Assembly (NCBI RefSeq): GCF_020252405.1
Contig: NZ_JADCDA010000075.1
Span: 16,931 to 80,930, forward strand
Length of the DNA: 64,000 nt
Reading direction: 5' to 3'
Origin: Aestuariivirga sp.
GTDB lineage: Bacteria > Pseudomonadota > Alphaproteobacteria > Rhizobiales > Aestuariivirgaceae
In this document: positions 50,642-60,617 of the stretch, in pieces
How positions within the stretch are numbered: the first letter of the stretch is position 1
Layout of the letters: the number at the start of each line of letters is the position of its first letter
Notes under the pieces: generated by a model
Database searches by the model: none
Seen by the model: only the letters and a program-made list of their open reading frames with translations
Told to the model about the DNA's origin: nothing
Program-made: the position numbers and the translations under genes

Positions 50642-50723
50642 GCTGTTCTCTGAAGCTGCGATTGATCGGCATGCGAGGCGCGGGCACCGTTTCCCCGACG
50701 GTAAAAATGTGGTGACTCATTGC

Positions 50724-51143
50724 TTACGCCGCCCCGAATGGATTGATGACGGTGACCGAACCATATTTTTGCCTATGGCTCATATCCTGCGAATAGAGAA
50801 CCGGCAGTTTGAGCCGTTGCGCCGCGGCGATCAGCGCGGCGTCCCAAAACTGGATCTTGAAGCGCTCACGCACGAAGGCCGCGGCGCCGATCAGAGCCGC
50901 ATCGACGTCCACCTCGCAATAGGCCCGGAGGCGGCGAACCCACTCCTGGGCGCGGGTCACGTCAAGCGCTTCATGCTGCAGGTGCCTGATGACATGATAG
51001 AACTCGCCCAGCACCTGAGCCGAGATCGCATAGGCGCCTTCAGCCACGATGCGGCTCGCCACGGCGTGCTCATGCGGATACTTATCTCTTCCGGCCGCGG
51101 CGTAGACCAGGATGTTTGTGTCGAGGAAGCAGCGGGCCGCCAT
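50724..51143 (-). CDS. vapC: PIN-domain toxin of VapC type
   Basis: A 139-residue PIN ribonuclease from ATG 51143 (AGGG nine bases upstream; ATG 51152 is the alternative). The acidic metal residues are present: FLDTNILVYA (first Asp), GEFYHVI (Glu), QFWDAALIAAA (Asp) and YSQDMSH (last Asp). VapC toxins cleave tRNA or rRNA when the antitoxin is lost. It overlaps the antitoxin-like gene by 62 bp and lies between sucC and sucD, on the same strand, so it is probably transcribed with the TCA operon. The target RNA is unknown. Confidence 0.9.
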   Translation of the reverse strand: MAARCFLDTNILVYAAAGRDKYPHEHAVASRIVAEGAYAISAQVLGEFYHVIRHLQHEALDVTRAQEWVRRLRAYCEVDVDAALIGAAAFVRERFKIQFWDAALIAAAQRLKLPVLYSQDMSHRQKYGSVTVINPFGAA

Positions 51144-51366
51144 AGATTTCATCCCTGTCGATCTTGAAGCCGTCCGGCAACCGCCCGGCGGATGACTTCA
51201 TCAATTCGATCAAGCCAAGCCGCGCCTCTTCCCGCTGGGCCTCTTTTGCCATGGCGCCGGCGAGCAGCTTCCGCACCAGCGCGTTGAGCGTGGTGCCCTC
51301 CGCCCTGGCGAAGGCGCGCGCCGCCGCCAGCAATTCTTCGTCCATGGCCAGCGTGATATTGGGCAT
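51082..51366 (-). CDS. vapB: VapB-like antitoxin (ribbon-helix-helix type)
   Basis: The 94-residue protein (from ATG 51366, MPNITLAMDEELLAAARAFA) has a ribbon-helix-helix start: beta strand NITLAMD, then helices ELLAAARAFARAEG and TLNALVRKLLAGAM. The C-terminal 35 residues (KSSAGRLPDGFKIDRDEIY) would wrap the toxin. It overlaps vapC by 62 bp, a strong coupling. RHH antitoxins usually repress their own promoter; the sites would lie in the 54 bp between this gene and the sucC stop. Confidence 0.8.
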   Translation of the reverse strand: MPNITLAMDEELLAAARAFARAEGTTLNALVRKLLAGAMAKEAQREEARLGLIELMKSSAGRLPDGFKIDRDEIYGGPLLPRHKHPGLRRGRKR

Positions 51367-51420
51367 CGCGGGCTTTCTCCCACACAGTCTCACATAGGAT
51401 ATGTGAAATTACGTGGAACA

Positions 51421-52590
51421 TCAAGCCGCCTCCCTCACAGCTTTGACGATCTTGGATGCGGCATCGTCGAGATCGTCGGCGGGGATGACGTTGAGCTTGG
51501 AGTCGCGGATGATCTGTTTGCCCAGGTCCACATTGGTCCCCTCGAGGCGGACGACGAGCGGAACCTGCAAGCCCACTTCCTGCACCGCGGCGATGACGCC
51601 CTCGGCGATCACGTCGCACTTCATGATGCCGCCGAAGATATTGACGAGAATGCCTTTGACCTTCGGGTCGGCGGTGATGATCTTGAAGGCTGCGGCCACT
51701 TTTTCCCTGGTGGCGCCGCCGCCGACATCGAGGAAGTTGGCGGGCTCGGCGCCATAGAGCTTGATGATGTCCATGGTCGCCATGGCGAGGCCCGCGCCAT
51801 TCACCATGCAGCCGATGGAACCGTCGAGCGCCACATAGGAGAGGTCGAACTTCGAAGCCTCGATCTCCTTCGGATCCTCTTCCGTCAGGTCGCGCAGTTC
51901 CCTGATCTCGGGATGACGGTCGAGCGCGTTGGAGTCGAAGTTGATCTTGGCATCGAGGCAGATCAGGTTGCCGTCCCTGGTGACGACGAGCGGGTTGATC
52001 TCCAAGAGGCTCATGTCCTTGTCGGTGAAGGCCTTGTAGAGCTGCCCGATCATCTTCACGCATTGCTTGACCTGTTCGCCCTCGAGCCTGAGGGCGGACG
52101 CGATGCGGCGTCCGACATAGGGCGCGTAACCTGCGGCGGGATCGACCTGCACGGTGACGATCTTCTCCGGCGTGTCATGCGCCACCTTCTCGATGTCCAT
52201 GCCGCCTTCGGTGGAGGCGATGAAGGCGACGCGCGAGGTTTCGCGGTCAACCAGGATCGAGAGATAGAGTTCGCGGGCGATCGCCGTGCCTTCCTCGATG
52301 TAGAGGCGCTGCACGAGCTTGCCTTCGGGGCCGGTCTGGTGGGTGACCAGCGTCATGCCGAGCATGCGCCCGGCCTCGGCCCTCACGCCGTCGATGGACG
52401 TCACCACCTTGACGCCGCCGCCCTTGCCGCGGCCGCCGGCGTGGATCTGCGACTTCACGACCCACACAGGGCCGCCCAGCTTTTCGGCGGCCTTCACGGC
52501 CTCTTCCACGGTGAAGGCGGGAAGGCCCTTGCCGGTGGCGACGCCGAAGCCGCGGAGGACTTCCTTGGCCTGATATTCATGAATGTTCAT
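51421..52590 (-). CDS. sucC: Succinyl-CoA synthetase beta subunit
   Basis: A 389-residue ATP-grasp protein: [17 protein letters not shown] at the start, [17 protein letters not shown] (nucleotide binding), [10 protein letters not shown], and [15 protein letters not shown] with the CoA-ligase domain FLDVGGGA. It provides the nucleotide and succinate sites of the enzyme. It is 27 bp downstream of mdh and followed, unusually, by a VapBC pair before sucD. Confidence 0.97.
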   Translation of the reverse strand: MNIHEYQAKEVLRGFGVATGKGLPAFTVEEAVKAAEKLGGPVWVVKSQIHAGGRGKGGGVKVVTSIDGVRAEAGRMLGMTLVTHQTGPEGKLVQRLYIEEGTAIARELYLSILVDRETSRVAFIASTEGGMDIEKVAHDTPEKIVTVQVDPAAGYAPYVGRRIASALRLEGEQVKQCVKMIGQLYKAFTDKDMSLLEINPLVVTRDGNLICLDAKINFDSNALDRHPEIRELRDLTEEDPKEIEASKFDLSYVALDGSIGCMVNGAGLAMATMDIIKLYGAEPANFLDVGGGATREKVAAAFKIITADPKVKGILVNIFGGIMKCDVIAEGVIAAVQEVGLQVPLVVRLEGTNVDLGKQIIRDSKLNVIPADDLDDAASKIVKAVREAA

Positions 52591-52617
52591 TGGCGCGCTC
52601 CTCGCGTTACGTGCGCA

Positions 52618-53712
<1,095 letters not shown>

Positions 53713-54804
53713 TCAAGTTTCGGCGATTTTTTTGCCCCACCAGGAGGCCGACTGCATCTCCTTGAGGCGCGAGACGGTTCTGCCGAACTCGAAGGCGTGA
53801 TCGACCGCCGGATAAATACCCTCCGGGGCTTGCGCGGAGGTCGCCACCAGCCTGACCTTCCCGTCATAGAGCGTGTCGATGAGCAGCACGAAGCGCCTGG
53901 CCTCGTTGCGGCTCTCCGGCCCCAGTGCGGGGATGTGCTCAAGGAACAGGACCTGGAAATTCCGGGCCAGGGCGAGGTAGTCCGGCGGGCCCAGCGGCTG
54001 TTCGCAGAGCTTGGCGAAGCTGAAGCGCGCGCAGCCATGGGCGGCCTGGGGCACATGCAGCTTGCGGCCGAGCACGTCGATGTCCAGGGGCTCGCCGCGG
54101 TCGGTGTCGGTGAGGCGCAGCCACAGGTCCTGCAGGCGGGCGTCGGTCTGGGCCGAAATGGGGGTGAGGAAGGTCTCGTGCGCCTTGACGCGGCCAAGGC
54201 GGTAATCCGTCGGGCTTTCGAGCGGGACGATGTCCAGGCGGTCCCTGATCAGCGCGATGAAAGGCAGGAAGAGCTGGCGGTTGAGGCCGTTCCGGTAAAG
54301 CTGGTCAGGGCTCAGGTTCGAGGTGGTGACAATCGCCGTGCCGGCGGCCAGCAGGCCCTCGAAGAGGCGGCCGACGATCATCGCGTCGGCAATGTCGGCG
54401 ACCTGCATCTCGTCGAGGCACAGCAGGCGGGCTTCCTTCGCCAGCGCCCTGGCGACGGGGGCGATGGCGTCCCGGGCGTGCGATTGCCGCGCCGCGTGCA
54501 GGCGCTTGTGCACGTCCTGCATGAAGGCATGAAAATGCACGCGGCGCTTCGGGGCGAAGTCGACGGTCTCGTAGAAGAGGTCCATCAGCATGGTCTTGCC
54601 GCGGCCGACCTCGCCGTGGATGTAGAGGCCCCTGGGCGGGGCTGAGGGCTTCCTGAAGCGCGCGAGGAGGCCGGTGTGCGGGGCCTGTGCCGTCAGCTCG
54701 GTGGCGAGTTGATCCAGCCTCGTTGCAACAGCGCGCTGGGCGGCATCGGCCTTGATGAGGCCTGCGTCGCGGCGGCGGTCGTATTCGGCGAAGATGGGGG
54801 TCAT
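53713..54804 (-). CDS. zapE: AFG1/ZapE-family ATPase (cell division protein ZapE)
   Basis: A 363-residue AAA-type ATPase. Walker A is GEVGRGKTMLMD, Walker B is LLCLDEMQVADI, and the sensor region TTSNLSPDQLY follows. YETVDFAPKRRVHFHAFMQDVH is typical of ZapE/AFG1. In E. coli ZapE modulates Z-ring constriction, and mitochondrial homologues handle respiratory-chain subunits. The start has an AGGAGG site. Neighbourhood upstream of mdh is usual for alphaproteobacteria. Confidence 0.92.
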   Translation of the reverse strand: MTPIFAEYDRRRDAGLIKADAAQRAVATRLDQLATELTAQAPHTGLLARFRKPSAPPRGLYIHGEVGRGKTMLMDLFYETVDFAPKRRVHFHAFMQDVHKRLHAARQSHARDAIAPVARALAKEARLLCLDEMQVADIADAMIVGRLFEGLLAAGTAIVTTSNLSPDQLYRNGLNRQLFLPFIALIRDRLDIVPLESPTDYRLGRVKAHETFLTPISAQTDARLQDLWLRLTDTDRGEPLDIDVLGRKLHVPQAAHGCARFSFAKLCEQPLGPPDYLALARNFQVLFLEHIPALGPESRNEARRFVLLIDTLYDGKVRLVATSAQAPEGIYPAVDHAFEFGRTVSRLKEMQSASWWGKKIAET

Positions 54805-54823
54805 TACATCCCACCTCCTGAGG

Positions 54824-54906
54824 CCGTCATCCCGGCGAAGGCCGGGATCCAGCTTTCCACAGGGTCGATGCCCGAAGCTGGACCCCGGCCTTCGCCGGGG
54901 TGACGG
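54824..54906. repeat. CCGTCATCCCGG-type palindromic element, copy C
   Basis: CCGTCATCCCGGCGAAGGCC at 54824-54843 is mirrored by GGCCTTCGCCGGGGTGACGG at 54887-54906, with AGCTT/AAGCT inner arms around ACAGGGTCGATGC. The best-preserved copy of this family in the window; it occupies most of the zapE upstream gap. Confidence 0.85.
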
Positions 54907-54942
54907 AAACAGGGGAGTGTGCGTCGCACCAAAGGCCGCGCC

Positions 54943-55593
54943 TTACAGCGTCTGCCCGGTGTTCTTCCAGTCGGCCAGGAACTGCTCGATGCCTTTGTCG
55001 GTCAGCGGGTGCTTGACCAGCGACTTGATGACGGCGGGCGGGCAGGTGGCGACATCGGCGCCGATCAGGGCCACCTGCTTCACATGCAGCGCGGTGCGCA
55101 CGGAGGCGGCGAGGATCTCGGTGTCGAAGGCGTAATTGTCATAGATCTGGCGGATCTCGGCGATCAGGTCCGTGCCGTCCAGGTGAATGTCGTCCAGCCT
55201 GCCGATGAAGGGCGAGATGAAGGTGGCGCCGGCCTTGGCGGCCAGCAGCGCCTGGATGGCCGAAAAGCACAGCGTGACGTTCACCATACAGCCGTCCGAG
55301 GCGAGCGCCTTGCAGGCCTTGAGGCCGTCGAGGGTCAGCGGCACCTTGACCGTGACGTTGGAGGCGATCTGGCGCAGGCCCCTGGCCTCGCGCATCATGC
55401 CTTCATAGTCGAGCGAGACCACCTCGGCGGAGACCGGGCCTTCGACGATCGAACAAATCTCCGCGATCACGTCCTTGAAGTTGCGGCCGGACCTGGCGAT
55501 CAGCGAAGGATTGGTGGTCACGCCATCAAGGAGGCCCAGATCGTTGAGCTCCGTAATGTCCTTCACGTCGGCGGTATCGGCAAAGAATTTCAT
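54943..55593 (-). CDS. Transaldolase / fructose-6-phosphate aldolase-like protein
   Basis: A 216-residue short transaldolase (TalC/FSA group). It begins [20 protein letters not shown] and contains [12 protein letters not shown], the Schiff-base Lys in NVTVKVPLT, and [16 protein letters not shown]. The group contains both transaldolases and fructose-6-phosphate aldolases; which activity applies here is not decided. In an organism with tpiA, eno and sugar catabolic loci it would serve the pentose phosphate pathway. Stands alone between REP element C and the pab genes, near priA as in other rhizobia. Confidence 0.9.
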   Translation of the reverse strand: MKFFADTADVKDITELNDLGLLDGVTTNPSLIARSGRNFKDVIAEICSIVEGPVSAEVVSLDYEGMMREARGLRQIASNVTVKVPLTLDGLKACKALASDGCMVNVTLCFSAIQALLAAKAGATFISPFIGRLDDIHLDGTDLIAEIRQIYDNYAFDTEILAASVRTALHVKQVALIGADVATCPPAVIKSLVKHPLTDKGIEQFLADWKNTGQTL

Positions 55594-55623
55594 GGCGGCG
55601 GTCCCTCTTGCTTGGGCCGAGCC

Positions 55624-56490
55624 TTACCGCCCGGCCCTGGCCAAATCAACCATGCGCGGGTCATGGCCGCATTGGAGCCGCGCCGTCTCGCAAAGGGACT
55701 GGACGAGGGGGCCGAGATCGGCCTGCGCCAGCGGCTCCCGGTCCAGCGCCGTGACGGGCCTGATGAAGCGCAGGCTGTTGGTGAGGAAGACGGCGTCAGC
55801 GTGCTTCAGTTCCTCCGGCCTCACCACCCGTTCCTCGGGCTTCAGCCCCAGATGGGCGGCGGAGTGCAGCAGGGTCTGGCGGGTGACGCCCGTCAGGATG
55901 CCCTGGTCGCGGGCCGGGGTTATGAGGGCCTTGCCCCTGAGCAGGAAGACATTGGCGATAGTGGTGCAGGCGACATGGCCCGCAGTGTTCAGCATCAGCG
56001 CGTCTTCGGCGCCGCGGCCCGCCGCCTCCCGCGCTGCCGCGATGTTGTCGATATAGGACAGCGTCTTCAACCGGCAGGAGACGCTGGCCGGATTGCGGCG
56101 GATCGCGGTTGACGACAGCGCCACGGACTTCAGCATCATGGCGGGATCGAAGGCATCGAGCATCAGGAGCAGACTGGAGCAGCCGCCGGCCGCTGCAAGT
56201 CCTCGCGCCGCGGCGCCGCGGGTCAGCGTCACGCGCAGCACGTGGTGAAGCCTGGGGATGCCGGCGAGGATCTCCTCCACCGCATCATCCAGCATGCCGC
56301 GGTCGAAGCCAAGGCCCAGTTCCCCCGCCGCGGCCTCGAGCCTCGCGAAGTGCATGTTGCCCCACAGCGCCGTGCGGTTGAGGACGAGGATGGTTTCGAA
56401 CAGCCCGTCGCCCAGCAGCAGGCCGCGCTCGCCGCGCTCCACCGCCAGCGGCCCCTCGGCGAGGGCGCCGTTGAACCAGGTGCGGCTCAT
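55624..56490 (-). CDS. pabC: Class IV aminotransferase, aminodeoxychorismate lyase-like
   Basis: A 288-residue PLP enzyme of fold type IV. GLLLGDGLFETILV at residues 24-37 and the PLP Lys in LKTLSYIDNIAAAREA, followed by GHVACTTIANVFLL, fit PabC/branched-chain aminotransferase relatives. The expected Glu of the TEGT/TEGS motif is replaced (HVACTT), so the exact reaction is not certain. It overlaps the PabA gene by 4 bp, and the gene before that is pabB, so release of p-aminobenzoate from aminodeoxychorismate for folate synthesis is the likely role. Confidence 0.78.
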   Translation of the reverse strand: MSRTWFNGALAEGPLAVERGERGLLLGDGLFETILVLNRTALWGNMHFARLEAAAGELGLGFDRGMLDDAVEEILAGIPRLHHVLRVTLTRGAAARGLAAAGGCSSLLLMLDAFDPAMMLKSVALSSTAIRRNPASVSCRLKTLSYIDNIAAAREAAGRGAEDALMLNTAGHVACTTIANVFLLRGKALITPARDQGILTGVTRQTLLHSAAHLGLKPEERVVRPEELKHADAVFLTNSLRFIRPVTALDREPLAQADLGPLVQSLCETARLQCGHDPRMVDLARAGR

Positions 56491-57050
56491 TCCACCGCCT
56501 TCAGGAAATTGCGCAGCATGTCGTAGCCGCCCTCGGTGAGGATCGATTCGGGGTGGAACTGTACTCCATAAGTCGGGTGGCTGGCATGGCGCAGCCCCAT
56601 GATCTCGCCCTCGTCGCTCCTCGCCGTGACGATGAGCGGTGTGCCGCGGCCTTCCAGTTCCACGATCAGAGAATGATAGCGCCCGGCCGAGAAGCGCTGC
56701 GGCAGGCCTTCGAAGATGCCTTGGCCGTCGTGGTTGATCTCGGAACTTTCGCCATGCATGGGGCGTTTGGCCCGCGTGACGAGGCCGCCGAAAACCTCGC
56801 CCATCACCTGGTGGCCGAGGCAGATGCCGAGGATGGGGAGCTTGCCCGAGCAGTCGCGCATGATTGCCATCGACTGGCCCGCCTCGGTGGGCGTGCAGGG
56901 GCCGGGCGAAATCACGATGGCCCTGGCGGCGCCCAGGTCCCGCGCCGTCACCCCGTCATTGCGCACCACGCGCGTGCGCTGGCCCAGCTCCTCGAAATAG
57001 CGCGCCACGTTGTGGACGAATGAGTCGTAATTGTCGACGATCAGGATCAT
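56487..57050 (-). CDS. pabA: Aminodeoxychorismate/anthranilate synthase glutamine amidotransferase
   Basis: A 187-residue class I amidotransferase from ATG 57050 (MILIVDNYDSFVHNVARYFE). The oxyanion strand ISPGPCTP, nucleophile Cys in GICLGHQVMG and the His-Glu of QFHPESILTEGG are complete. It supplies ammonia to PabB; in some bacteria the same subunit also serves TrpE. It overlaps pabB by 4 bp upstream and the class IV aminotransferase gene by 4 bp downstream, giving a tight pabB-pabA-pabC set. Confidence 0.92.
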   Translation of the reverse strand: MILIVDNYDSFVHNVARYFEELGQRTRVVRNDGVTARDLGAARAIVISPGPCTPTEAGQSMAIMRDCSGKLPILGICLGHQVMGEVFGGLVTRAKRPMHGESSEINHDGQGIFEGLPQRFSAGRYHSLIVELEGRGTPLIVTARSDEGEIMGLRHASHPTYGVQFHPESILTEGGYDMLRNFLKAVE

Positions 57051-58387
57051 GGCCGGAAGGCCTCCATGACGCGCCTGATCTTGGTGATGCTCTCCTCGTA
57101 TTCGGCGGCAGGCTCGGAGCGCGCGGTGATGCCGCCGCCGCCCTGCACGCGGGCGACGCCGTTCGAAAACTGCGCGGTGCGGATGGCGATGTTCAAATCC
57201 GTCCGGCCATTGAAGCCGATATAGCCGATGGCGCCGCAATAAACGCCGCGCGGGGCCTGCTCGATCTCCGCGATGATCTCCATGGCGCGGATCTTCGGCG
57301 CGCCGGTGATCGAGCCGCCGGGGAAGGTGGCGCCGATGAGATCGCCGATGCCGTGCCCGTCCTTCATCTCGGAGGTGATGACCGAGACGAGGTGATGGAC
57401 ATTGGCATAGGTCTCGAGCCCGCAGAGCACCGGCGCCTTCACCGTGCCGGGCCTGGAGACGCGCGAGAGATCGTTGCGCAGCAAGTCGACGATCATCACG
57501 TTCTCGGCGCGGTCCTTGCGGCTGGACGTCAGGTCGGCGATCAGCTTCGCATCGCGCATCGGGTCCGTGTCGCGCCGTCTCGTGCCCTTGATGGGGCGGG
57601 CCTCGACGGCGGCGCCGTCACAGCGCAAGAGCCGTTCGGGCGACGATGAGGCGATCTGGACCGACCCGTAATCCATGTAGGCGGAAAAGGTGGCGGGGTT
57701 CTTCCGCCGCAGCACGTGGTAGAAGCCCAACGGATCGAAGCCTTGCGGAATGGGTGCCGAGAACATCTGCGTGATGTTCGCCTGGAAAATGTCGCCCGCC
57801 AGAATATAGTCGACCGTGCGCGCGACAGCCTTCTCGTAATCCCCGCGGGTGAAGTTCGATTGCCAGCCCTCGATGACGTGGCCTTCCGCGACCCTGGGGC
57901 GGCGGCGCAGCAGCTCCTCCATCTCGTCCGCGCGCTCCGGGCTCTCCGAAATGATCCAGGCGCGCTCCTGCATGTGATCGAAGGCGGCCACGCAATCGAA
58001 GTGATGCAGCATCAGGTCCGGGCAGACGGGTGAGAAGTCCGGTATTCTGGCATGCGGTTCGAGGCGGCGGCCATAATCATAGGAGATGTAGCCGGCGAGA
58101 CCGCCCTGGAAGGGCGGCAGGCCCGCAATGTGGCGCCGGCGGTTCTCCGACAGGATGCGGTCGATCAGGGCCAGCGCGCTCCCGGCGAGCGGCACGCCGT
58201 TGAAGAAGGCGCCTCTGGCGTTCACCTCGATGGTGGCCGCCGGGTTGCAGGCGAGGAAGGAATAGCGCCCCAGATGCTCCGAGCGCATGACGCTCTCGAG
58301 CAGCGTGAGGTGGCGCTCGCCCTTCAGCCGCAGGGCGAGTGCGGACGGCTCCAGGCAGACGATCTCTCTGGCGTGGGGTTCCCTCAT
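57047..58387 (-). CDS. pabB: Aminodeoxychorismate synthase component I
   Basis: A 446-residue chorismate-utilising enzyme. The C-terminal catalytic domain shows NITQMFSAPIPQGFDPLGFY, SSSPERLLRCDGA, RPIKGTRRRDTDPMRDAKLI (the PIKGT motif typical of PabB, with its Lys) and PGGSITGAPKIRAMEII. The PIKGT motif and the pabA/pabC-like neighbours separate it from TrpE, whose gene starts at the left end of the window. It makes 4-amino-4-deoxychorismate for folate. It is divergent from priA with 54 bp between starts. Confidence 0.92.
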   Translation of the reverse strand: MREPHAREIVCLEPSALALRLKGERHLTLLESVMRSEHLGRYSFLACNPAATIEVNARGAFFNGVPLAGSALALIDRILSENRRRHIAGLPPFQGGLAGYISYDYGRRLEPHARIPDFSPVCPDLMLHHFDCVAAFDHMQERAWIISESPERADEMEELLRRRPRVAEGHVIEGWQSNFTRGDYEKAVARTVDYILAGDIFQANITQMFSAPIPQGFDPLGFYHVLRRKNPATFSAYMDYGSVQIASSSPERLLRCDGAAVEARPIKGTRRRDTDPMRDAKLIADLTSSRKDRAENVMIVDLLRNDLSRVSRPGTVKAPVLCGLETYANVHHLVSVITSEMKDGHGIGDLIGATFPGGSITGAPKIRAMEIIAEIEQAPRGVYCGAIGYIGFNGRTDLNIAIRTAQFSNGVARVQGGGGITARSEPAAEYEESITKIRRVMEAFRP

Positions 58388-58441
58388 GGCGGGGCCATAT
58401 AAGAGTGGAAGCGAGCAGGCCCCAAGTCTATTTCAGACGGG

Positions 58442-60610
58442 ATGAGCCGCGATTCCGCCATAGCCGAGGTGCTGCTGCCGCTGGCGCTCGACGGCCCCTA
58501 TTCCTACCGGGCGCCGGACGGGATGGCGCTGGAGCCGGGGAGCTACGTCATCGTGCCGTTGGGGCCGCGTCAGACGATCGGCGTGGTCTGGGCCTTGAAG
58601 GACAAGGCGGAGACCGGCAAAGAGCTGCGTGATGTCGCTCACGTCCTCGACATGCCGCCGCTGCCCGAAACGCACCGGCGCTTCGTCGATTGGCTGTCGG
58701 CCTATTATCTCGAACCCGCGGGAAACGTGCTGCGCATGGTGCTGCGCTCGCCCCGCGCCCTCGAAGGCCCCCGCGAGCAGTTGGCCTACCGCGCAACCGG
58801 GCAGGCGCCGAAACGGATGACCCCGCAGCGTGCCCGCGTGCTGGAGGTGGCCCGCGAAGGCTTCGCCATGCGCGCCGCGGAACTGGCCGAGGCCGCCGGC
58901 GCCGGCATCCCGGTGATCAGGGCGCTGGCCAGGGATGGCGCGCTTGAGGCGGTGGCATTGCCCGCGCTGAGGCCCTTTCCTCCGCCGGATCTCAATGCCG
59001 GCGGCTACGCGCTGTCGAAGGATCAGCTGGCGGCTGCCGCGGAACTCCGCGCCGTGGTGGCCCAGCGCCAGCACAAGGTGATGCTGCTCGACGGCGTCAC
59101 CGGTTCGGGCAAGACGGAGGTTTATTTCGAGGCGATGGCGGCGGCGCTCGCGTCCGGCGCCCAGGTGCTGCTGCTGCTGCCCGAAATCGCGCTCACGCAG
59201 CCCTTCCTCGCGCGCGTCGAGCGGCGCTTCGGCGCCGAGCCCGCGCAATGGCACTCGGACCTGCGCCCGCGCGAGCGCGAGCGGGTGTGGCGCGGCGTGG
59301 CCGATGGCACGGCGCGGATCGTGGTGGGCGCGCGCTCGGCCCTGTTCCTGCCGTGGAAGAAGCTGAAACTGATCGTCGTCGATGAGGAGCACGAGAACGC
59401 CTATAAGCAGGACGACGGCGTTCCCTATCACGCGCGCGACATGGCTGTGCTTTATGGATCGATCGGCAAGTTCCCCGTGGTGCTCTCGTCCGCCACACCG
59501 TCGCTCGAAACCCTGGTGAATGTCGACCGCGGCCGCTACGGCGTGGTGCGGCTCACCGGCCGGCACGGGCGGCCGGAGTTGCCCGAGATCGGGCTCATCG
59601 ACATGAAGCGCGTCGCCCCAGAGCCCGGCACGTGGATTTCACCGCCGCTCTTCGACGCGGTGAAGGCGGCGCTGGAGGAGGGCGACCAGGCGCTCCTCTT
59701 TCTCAACCGACGCGGCTATGCGCCCCTGACCCTGTGCCGCGCCTGCGGCCACAGGCTCGAATGCCCGAACTGCGCGGCCTCGCTGGTGGAGCACCGCTTC
59801 CGGCGCCAGCTGATGTGCCACCACTGCGGCCACCTCGAACCGAGCCGCAAGGACTGCCCGGGCTGCCACGCCGAGGGGAAGATGGCGCCCGTGGGGCCGG
59901 GCGTCGAGCGCCTGGCCGAGGAGGCTGCCGCGCGCTTTCCGCAAGCGCGCATCGCCGTTCTCTCCAGCGATCTGTCGCGAGGGCTCCTGCTGCGCGATGC
60001 GATCCGCGACGTGGAGAAGGGGCAGTTCAACCTCGTCATCGGCACGCAGCTGGTGGCCAAGGGGCATCATTTTCCGCACCTCACCCTGGTGGGCGCGGTC
60101 GATGCCGACCTCGCCCTGGAATCATCCGACCCGCGCGGGGCTGAGCGCACCTGGGCGCTGATGGCGCAGGTGGCGGGGCGTGCGGGCCGCGGCGCCAAGC
60201 CCGGCCGCGCGCTGGTGCAGACCTATCTGCCCGAACACCCGCTGATGCAGGCGCTGAAGAGGGGCGACCGCGATTCCTACCTCAACCAGGAGAAGGCGAT
60301 CCGCGAGACTGCCGGGCTTCCGCCTTACGGGCGGCTGGCGGCGATCATCGTGTCCGGCGCGGACGCCGCGGAAACGGAACGCTTCGCGCGGAACCTCGGG
60401 AAGATTGCTCCGTTGGCGGACGGTATCGCCGTGCTGGGGCCTGCCGCCGCCCCCATCGCCATGGTGCGGGGCCGCCACCGCGTCCGCTTCCTGGTGAAGG
60501 CGAAGCGCGAGGCGAACCTGCAGGCCTTTCTCCGGCTGTGGCTGAAGGACGTGAAGCCGAAGGGTTCGCTGGCGCTGCAGGTGGATGTGGACCCGTATAA
60601 TTTCTTGTGA
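58442..60610 (+). CDS. priA: Primosomal protein N' (replication restart helicase PriA)
   Basis: A 722-residue superfamily 2 helicase that reloads the replisome at stalled forks. N-terminal DNA-binding part (PYSYRAPDGMALEPGSYV, then LGPRQTIGVVW), Walker A GVTGSGKTEVYF, DEEH box in IVVDEEHENAYKQ, two zinc-binding clusters (CRACGHRLECPNC and CHHCGHLEPSRKDCPGC) giving eight Cys, and VIGTQLVAKGHHFPHL in the second RecA domain. Length and all domains are normal. Divergent from pabB and convergent with the mutarotase gene. Confidence 0.96.
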   Translation: MSRDSAIAEVLLPLALDGPYSYRAPDGMALEPGSYVIVPLGPRQTIGVVWALKDKAETGKELRDVAHVLDMPPLPETHRRFVDWLSAYYLEPAGNVLRMVLRSPRALEGPREQLAYRATGQAPKRMTPQRARVLEVAREGFAMRAAELAEAAGAGIPVIRALARDGALEAVALPALRPFPPPDLNAGGYALSKDQLAAAAELRAVVAQRQHKVMLLDGVTGSGKTEVYFEAMAAALASGAQVLLLLPEIALTQPFLARVERRFGAEPAQWHSDLRPRERERVWRGVADGTARIVVGARSALFLPWKKLKLIVVDEEHENAYKQDDGVPYHARDMAVLYGSIGKFPVVLSSATPSLETLVNVDRGRYGVVRLTGRHGRPELPEIGLIDMKRVAPEPGTWISPPLFDAVKAALEEGDQALLFLNRRGYAPLTLCRACGHRLECPNCAASLVEHRFRRQLMCHHCGHLEPSRKDCPGCHAEGKMAPVGPGVERLAEEAAARFPQARIAVLSSDLSRGLLLRDAIRDVEKGQFNLVIGTQLVAKGHHFPHLTLVGAVDADLALESSDPRGAERTWALMAQVAGRAGRGAKPGRALVQTYLPEHPLMQALKRGDRDSYLNQEKAIRETAGLPPYGRLAAIIVSGADAAETERFARNLGKIAPLADGIAVLGPAAAPIAMVRGRHRVRFLVKAKREANLQAFLRLWLKDVKPKGSLALQVDVDPYNFL

Positions 60611-60617
60611 GGGGAAG

